This document shows, one piece after another, positions 60,126-64,000 of a stretch of 64,000 bases of DNA (the first letter of the stretch is position 1; each line of letters begins with the position of its first letter). Source of the stretch: Colocasia esculenta (lineage: Eukaryota; Streptophyta; Magnoliopsida; Alismatales; Araceae); contig CM024766.1 in NCBI GenBank assembly GCA_014218235.1, forward strand, positions 49,317,359 through 49,381,358, read 5' to 3'. The notes under the pieces were generated by a model. The model made no database searches and had not been told where the DNA came from. It was given only the letters and a program-made list of their open reading frames with translations. Made by a program: the position numbers and the translations under genes.

Positions 60126-61977
60126 TGTAACGACCCAGAATCCGCATTACCAGTAACAACCAGTAACCCGAATTCTGACCCGCTAACCCACGAGACAAGC
60201 TCGGAAGGGTAGGAATTTAAGAGTCCGAGGAGACTATATGTAAGAAGATACACACCATGCAAAGCAGTAAAATTCCACTATATGAACATATCATATACAA
60301 CCTCAGAGTCTGAGACAAAGTACAGAGTACAGAAGTACAACAAAAAGGTACAACTCACTGCAGCTAGGGAGCACCAACACCGGAGTGGCTAGACTCGCCT
60401 GGAACGGGAGTCGACGAAGACCCACCTGAAAGGGAAGGGAGTGAGTCTCAAGAAAAGAGACCCAGTAGGGAAAAGTAACCCCACCGGCAACTGAACTAAA
60501 GTGCGGAAAGTAAAAACTGAAAGTAAGTACACGTCGCACCACAACACAAAACTGTAAACCACGCGGCTCAGTAACACACACTCACACACACAACAAGTAG
60601 GACTCAGCTAGGGTCTGTGGCTCGGCGTCCCGTCACCACAGAGGCTCTCAACCCCAGCCACGTGTGCACACTACAGACGCTCTCTCTCGCGTCTGGTCCA
60701 CGACCGGTTTTTCCCCTACGCTTGACCCTAGCGGTAGAGAAGGGGCTCCACGGAGACCGGCTCAAAACCACCAAAAGGAGTACGCACAGGACAGAGTCGC
60801 ACTCGATGTCCCGGCTCACTAGCGGAGGACAACCACACGCTAGTCGTCTAGACGGAGTCGCACCCACGCCTAGGTAACACAACAGAAACGGGTACACGGT
60901 AACGCAACGCGCGTACAACAGACGGAACACACTCAACGTCTGAAACCCCGTACAGTAGTAAACACCTCGTGCCACAAACAACTACTCTTATGCACAGGCG
61001 GAGTCACACTCTAAGCCTGGCCCACTTGTGCTATTAGGGCGGACATCACATGTCAATCGCCTCTAATCACACAACTCAAGTCTGCTGGGACACAGGATAT
61101 AAACGGCCTGATCGATTGCCGCCAATATAGGGTAAACGGCAACCCCTATGCCGCCAACAATAACTAAACGGCATCGACCTTGTCGTTTAACTCATCCCTG
61201 AAGATCTCAACGTCAACAGATGTGGACGTTGATATCTTCAGTCCCCCATACCCAGAACTGAACCGAATCAGTCCCAATGGGTAGAAACACTAAACCAGAC
61301 TCCGACTGATGGAGGGAAACACTTCCTCTCATCAATCTACACTACCAGAATATCATAAATAGACAATCTAACACCTAGATTATCCAAACCACCCTCAATT
61401 CCGGCATGATATAACCCAAACCCTAAACCATAAATTGCATATCAATTCAGTTAATTGGACATGCTGGTTTGCTGGGGAAGGTTATAGGGGTTAAGTCCCT
61501 ACCTCAGAACGCCTTAAGAATCCCCAAACAGCCACCAATCGCGCCGGATCTCCCCGAAGACTCCGCGCGAATCACGCCAAAACCTTACGATTCCCGCCCG
61601 ATCTAGCAATGCCACACGATCCAGGGGTTTCCCACGAGCTCAAATCACTCAACAGAAGCTACAGGAATCAAGAAAGGCTAAGGTGGAAGGAAGGAGAGGA
61701 AAGGAGAAGAAGAAGCTCTGCTCTCGGGCTGTCCTATTTCAACAGGACTGGTTAGTCGACGTCCACATCTGTGGTCGCCAACTGAACCGCCAACAGACTG
61801 ACGTCCATATCCCCTGCCGCTGAGTTCAACCTCAGACGTCCACATCGCTGGACGCTGACTCAGACTCAACGGCAAGCCCTGGCCGTCAACAGCAAGTCAA
61901 CGACAATGGTCTTGTCGTCGACCACACAGAACCACTACAGACCCAATAAGGATCCACTAAAGACCCGAGACCTTACA
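60126..61977 (-). repeat. Tekay-3 5' LTR
   Basis: 1852 bp, right copy. It matches 53466-55313 except for about a dozen substitutions and small indels. Confidence 0.95.
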
Positions 61978-61982
61978 GTACG

Positions 61983-63124
61983 CACTGTACCGTGACAAAT
62001 CCCGAACACCCAGTGCTGAGAACCCGACTAGAGAGGTAACCTCGGAAGGCGTTATGACCCAACTTGCTATGCACACATTTCCACACAAAACCTCTCGTTA
62101 TCAACCACAATACGAGTCAACACAACTTACATGAGTCCTACATTGCCTTGCCAACACAGCCCAAGCAGTGTGGGCCAGGAACCAGACAGACTAGCCACAG
62201 AACATCTGTGCTCGGGTGGCCACATTTCAAAATGCATTCAACATAGTGGACGTTTTTAGAAGGCTGAATCGCGTCAGACATACCTGACGCCTTAAATGCT
62301 AAATCGCGTCGTCTGGTTCTGTCGCCTTTCAGGTGACATAACTCAGACCAATAAACCCATTCCGAAAATCATCCTAAATTCCCATACATGCAAGTAGAGC
62401 AGGTAGTAAGCATGCAAATGAAACCCTAATCATGATCTCTACCCTCCTTACATGATTTCCATTTCAACAACTATAAACCCTAACCCATTCAAACCATGAG
62501 AGAGAAAATAGGGCAAAGTTTCCCCTACCTGTGAATGAAACACTAATCCGATAATAACCTGGCGTTCCCCGCACTCTGAAGCACCTCCTCGCATTGGAAC
62601 CACGCCGATCGGACGGCCAAAACCTTGAAATCCCCTAAAAAACCTGCAGCAAGCCTCCACAGAGTTCCTCCCAGCTGAACAGTGCAACTTGCACTGTTCG
62701 GCCAAGGGCTGGAGCTCAAAACACTCAAGGTTTAATCGCGTCGTGTCTTTCCGCCGCGTTTATAAATGCATCCGACATCGGAGACGCCTTTAAACCCCGA
62801 AGTCCTGCATGAGCCATGCGGCGCGCATGCAGCGGAACCCATGCAATGGCGGTCGAAAGTTGCGTCCATGCAGGTTGACGTGTTCTACTCAGAGTCGCGT
62901 CGATTAAGCTGGACGCGTTCAACTAAGAGTCCCGTCGTCTGTGTTAGACGCGTTCTTAGTGAACCCGGCAGAGACCTATTTTGGGCTGAGATGCCCAACC
63001 CTCCAGCCTCCCACCTGCACCTTAAACCTATAAAAACACATATAGACCCACTTGGTCTACCAATAGGCCACACACTGGCCTCCAAAACTCGATAAACCAC
63101 GATCCGAACATACTGGATATTACA
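61983..63124 (-). repeat. Second part of the Tekay-4 3' LTR
   Basis: Continues the LTR interrupted at 53465 by Tekay-3. It contains AATCGCGTC/GACGCG motif clusters (62240-62330 and 62735-62955) and a TATA-like TTTTTATAGG on the minus strand near 63030-63041. Confidence 0.7.
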
Positions 63125-63222
63125 TTACTATCACCTAAAATAATTTCGTCCTCGAAATTAAAGGAATAAGCATAAGCACAATTCAACATGTAAGCAACTA
63201 TCACCTAAAAATAAAGTAACGC

Positions 63223-64000
63223 TTACTCAAACAAGTATGGATACGTATTGTACATTTCTTCTGCAAACTCCCAAGTGTCTTCCCCACCCTGTCTATTTTC
63301 CCATCTGATATTTACTAACTCTATATCTTTATTTCTTAATTTCTGTGTGCGGCGACTTGTAATCATTATGGGATACTCCGACATGGACATATTCGGCTTC
63401 AAATCATCCCTCTGATAGTTGACTACCTGGGTGGGGTCACGAATGTACCTTCTTAACATCGAGACGTGGAACACGTCGTGCGCATTCGTGAAGTCTGCTG
63501 GAAGCTCCAATCTGTATGCCGCCTCTCCAATTCTTTCCACAATCTAAAACGGACCCACATACCTGGGACTCAACTTGCCCTTCTTGCTGAACCTCATTAC
63601 ACCTTTGGTTGGAGAAACTCTAAAAAACACATAGTCATCAACCTCAAACTGTAGGGGCCTGCACCGTCTATCCGTATAACTCTTTTGCCTGCTCTGTGCT
63701 GTTTGAAGCTTTTCCTTGATAAACTTTACCATTTCTACACACTACTGCACCATTTCCAGTCCTATGACCTACCTCTCACCCACTTCATGCCAATTTAGCG
63801 GTGTTCTACAAGGTCTTCCATAAAGTGCTTCATATGGTGCATGCCGATGTATGCATGAAAGCTGTTGTTGTAAGCGAACTCAACCATACCTAAGTGCTAA
63901 TCCCAACCGCCTCCCCAAACCAAACAACAAGCTCGCAACATGTCTTCTATGGTCTAGATCGTCCTCTCCATCTGTCCATCTGTTTGGAGATGATACGCCG
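63223..64000 (-). pseudogene. Tekay-4 pol: integrase C-terminus and chromodomain-like end
   Basis: 63540-63223 reads RIGEAAYRLELP, NAHDVFHVSMLRRYIRDP, then a chromodomain-like ending (VNIRWENRQGGEDTWEFAEE, YPYLFE). 63732-63544 holds the preceding integrase C-terminal region (KSYTDRRCRPLQFEVDDYVF). Up to the window end, stop-riddled frames still show TDGQMERTI, EDMLRACCL and VEFAYNNSF. A TAG separates the first two pieces, so the copy is broken. Confidence 0.85.

Larger units (their letters stand above)
53466..61977 (-). mobile_element. Tekay-3: complete, youngest Ty3/gypsy element
   Basis: An 8.5 kb element on the minus strand. LTRs are 53466-55313 (1848 bp) and 60126-61977 (1852 bp), about 99% identical by eye (I counted roughly 16 differences). 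The target duplication gtacg is perfect at 53461-53465 and 61978-61982. Primer site and purine tract are in place. Gag-pol is nearly open, broken by one frameshift in gag and another close to the pol end. LTRs are shorter than in Tekay-1 and -2. Confidence 0.96.
52549..64000 (-). mobile_element. Tekay-4: partial Ty3/gypsy element, runs off the right edge
   Basis: The 3' LTR is 52549-53465 plus 61983-63124 (about 2.06 kb after removing Tekay-3). It is followed on the right by minus-strand integrase and chromodomain sequence to the window end. The LTR end reads TGTAATATCC on the minus strand at 63124. The purine tract before it is degenerate. Target duplication cannot be tested inside the window. 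Confidence 0.75.

Noticed and set aside
1..64000. CRISPR arrays, tRNA, rRNA and other RNA genes
   Set aside because: Looked for but not seen. The regular arrays present are minisatellites or LTR motifs, and tRNA-like text is limited to primer binding sites.

Overview
The window is nuclear DNA of a flowering plant with a large, repeat-rich genome. Plant-type Ty3/gypsy (Tekay-like chromovirus), Ty1/copia, TRIM and Mutator-like elements fill most of it, and only one host gene looks intact. The steep GC drop from the first to the second exon of that gene suggests a monocot, but the species cannot be named from this sequence.

Left part (1-18.8 kb). A complete minus-strand Tekay-type element (Tekay-1, 504-11731, TSD gtcga) sits in an older transposon remnant. 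Beyond it lies a decayed organic cation/carnitine transporter (OCT-like) gene on the minus strand. Its last coding exon is split by a 3.6 kb insertion (13237-16874). The insertion joins a plus-strand Tekay LTR to a minus-strand TRIM element, and both outer ends are flanked by the same 5-bp duplication, gccgg. The OCT reading frame continues across the insertion to a stop at 13205.

Middle part (18.8-33 kb). A two-exon Gfo/Idh/MocA-family oxidoreductase gene (18843-22572, minus, 373 codons) is the best gene here. Its 2.6 kb intron carries a complete 443-bp TRIM with TSD tatct. Upstream, two nearly identical ~0.8 kb direct repeats bracket a decayed MuDR-type element with a transposase pseudogene, a GRF zinc-finger reading frame and a GC-rich minisatellite. 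Next is a 2.3 kb near-perfect palindrome (29753-32062), then an AP2/ERF-domain pseudogene.

Right part (33-64 kb). This is a stack of nested LTR elements whose order can be read from matched TSDs. Tekay-2 (37186-47825) sits in a solo Tekay LTR (36425-49603, TSD tattt). That LTR sits in a solo copia-type LTR (35122-50552, TSD cgtcc), which sits in older LTR debris. Tekay-3 (53466-61977, perfect TSD gtacg, LTRs about 99% identical by eye) is the youngest element and sits in the 3' LTR of a further minus-strand element whose pol runs off the right edge.

Every autonomous element seen carries at least one frameshift or stop. The Tekay LTR families share a curious trait: clusters of short CG-containing motifs (GTCGAC, GTCGCG, GTTAAC-like) downstream of the presumed promoter, with a different motif in each family.
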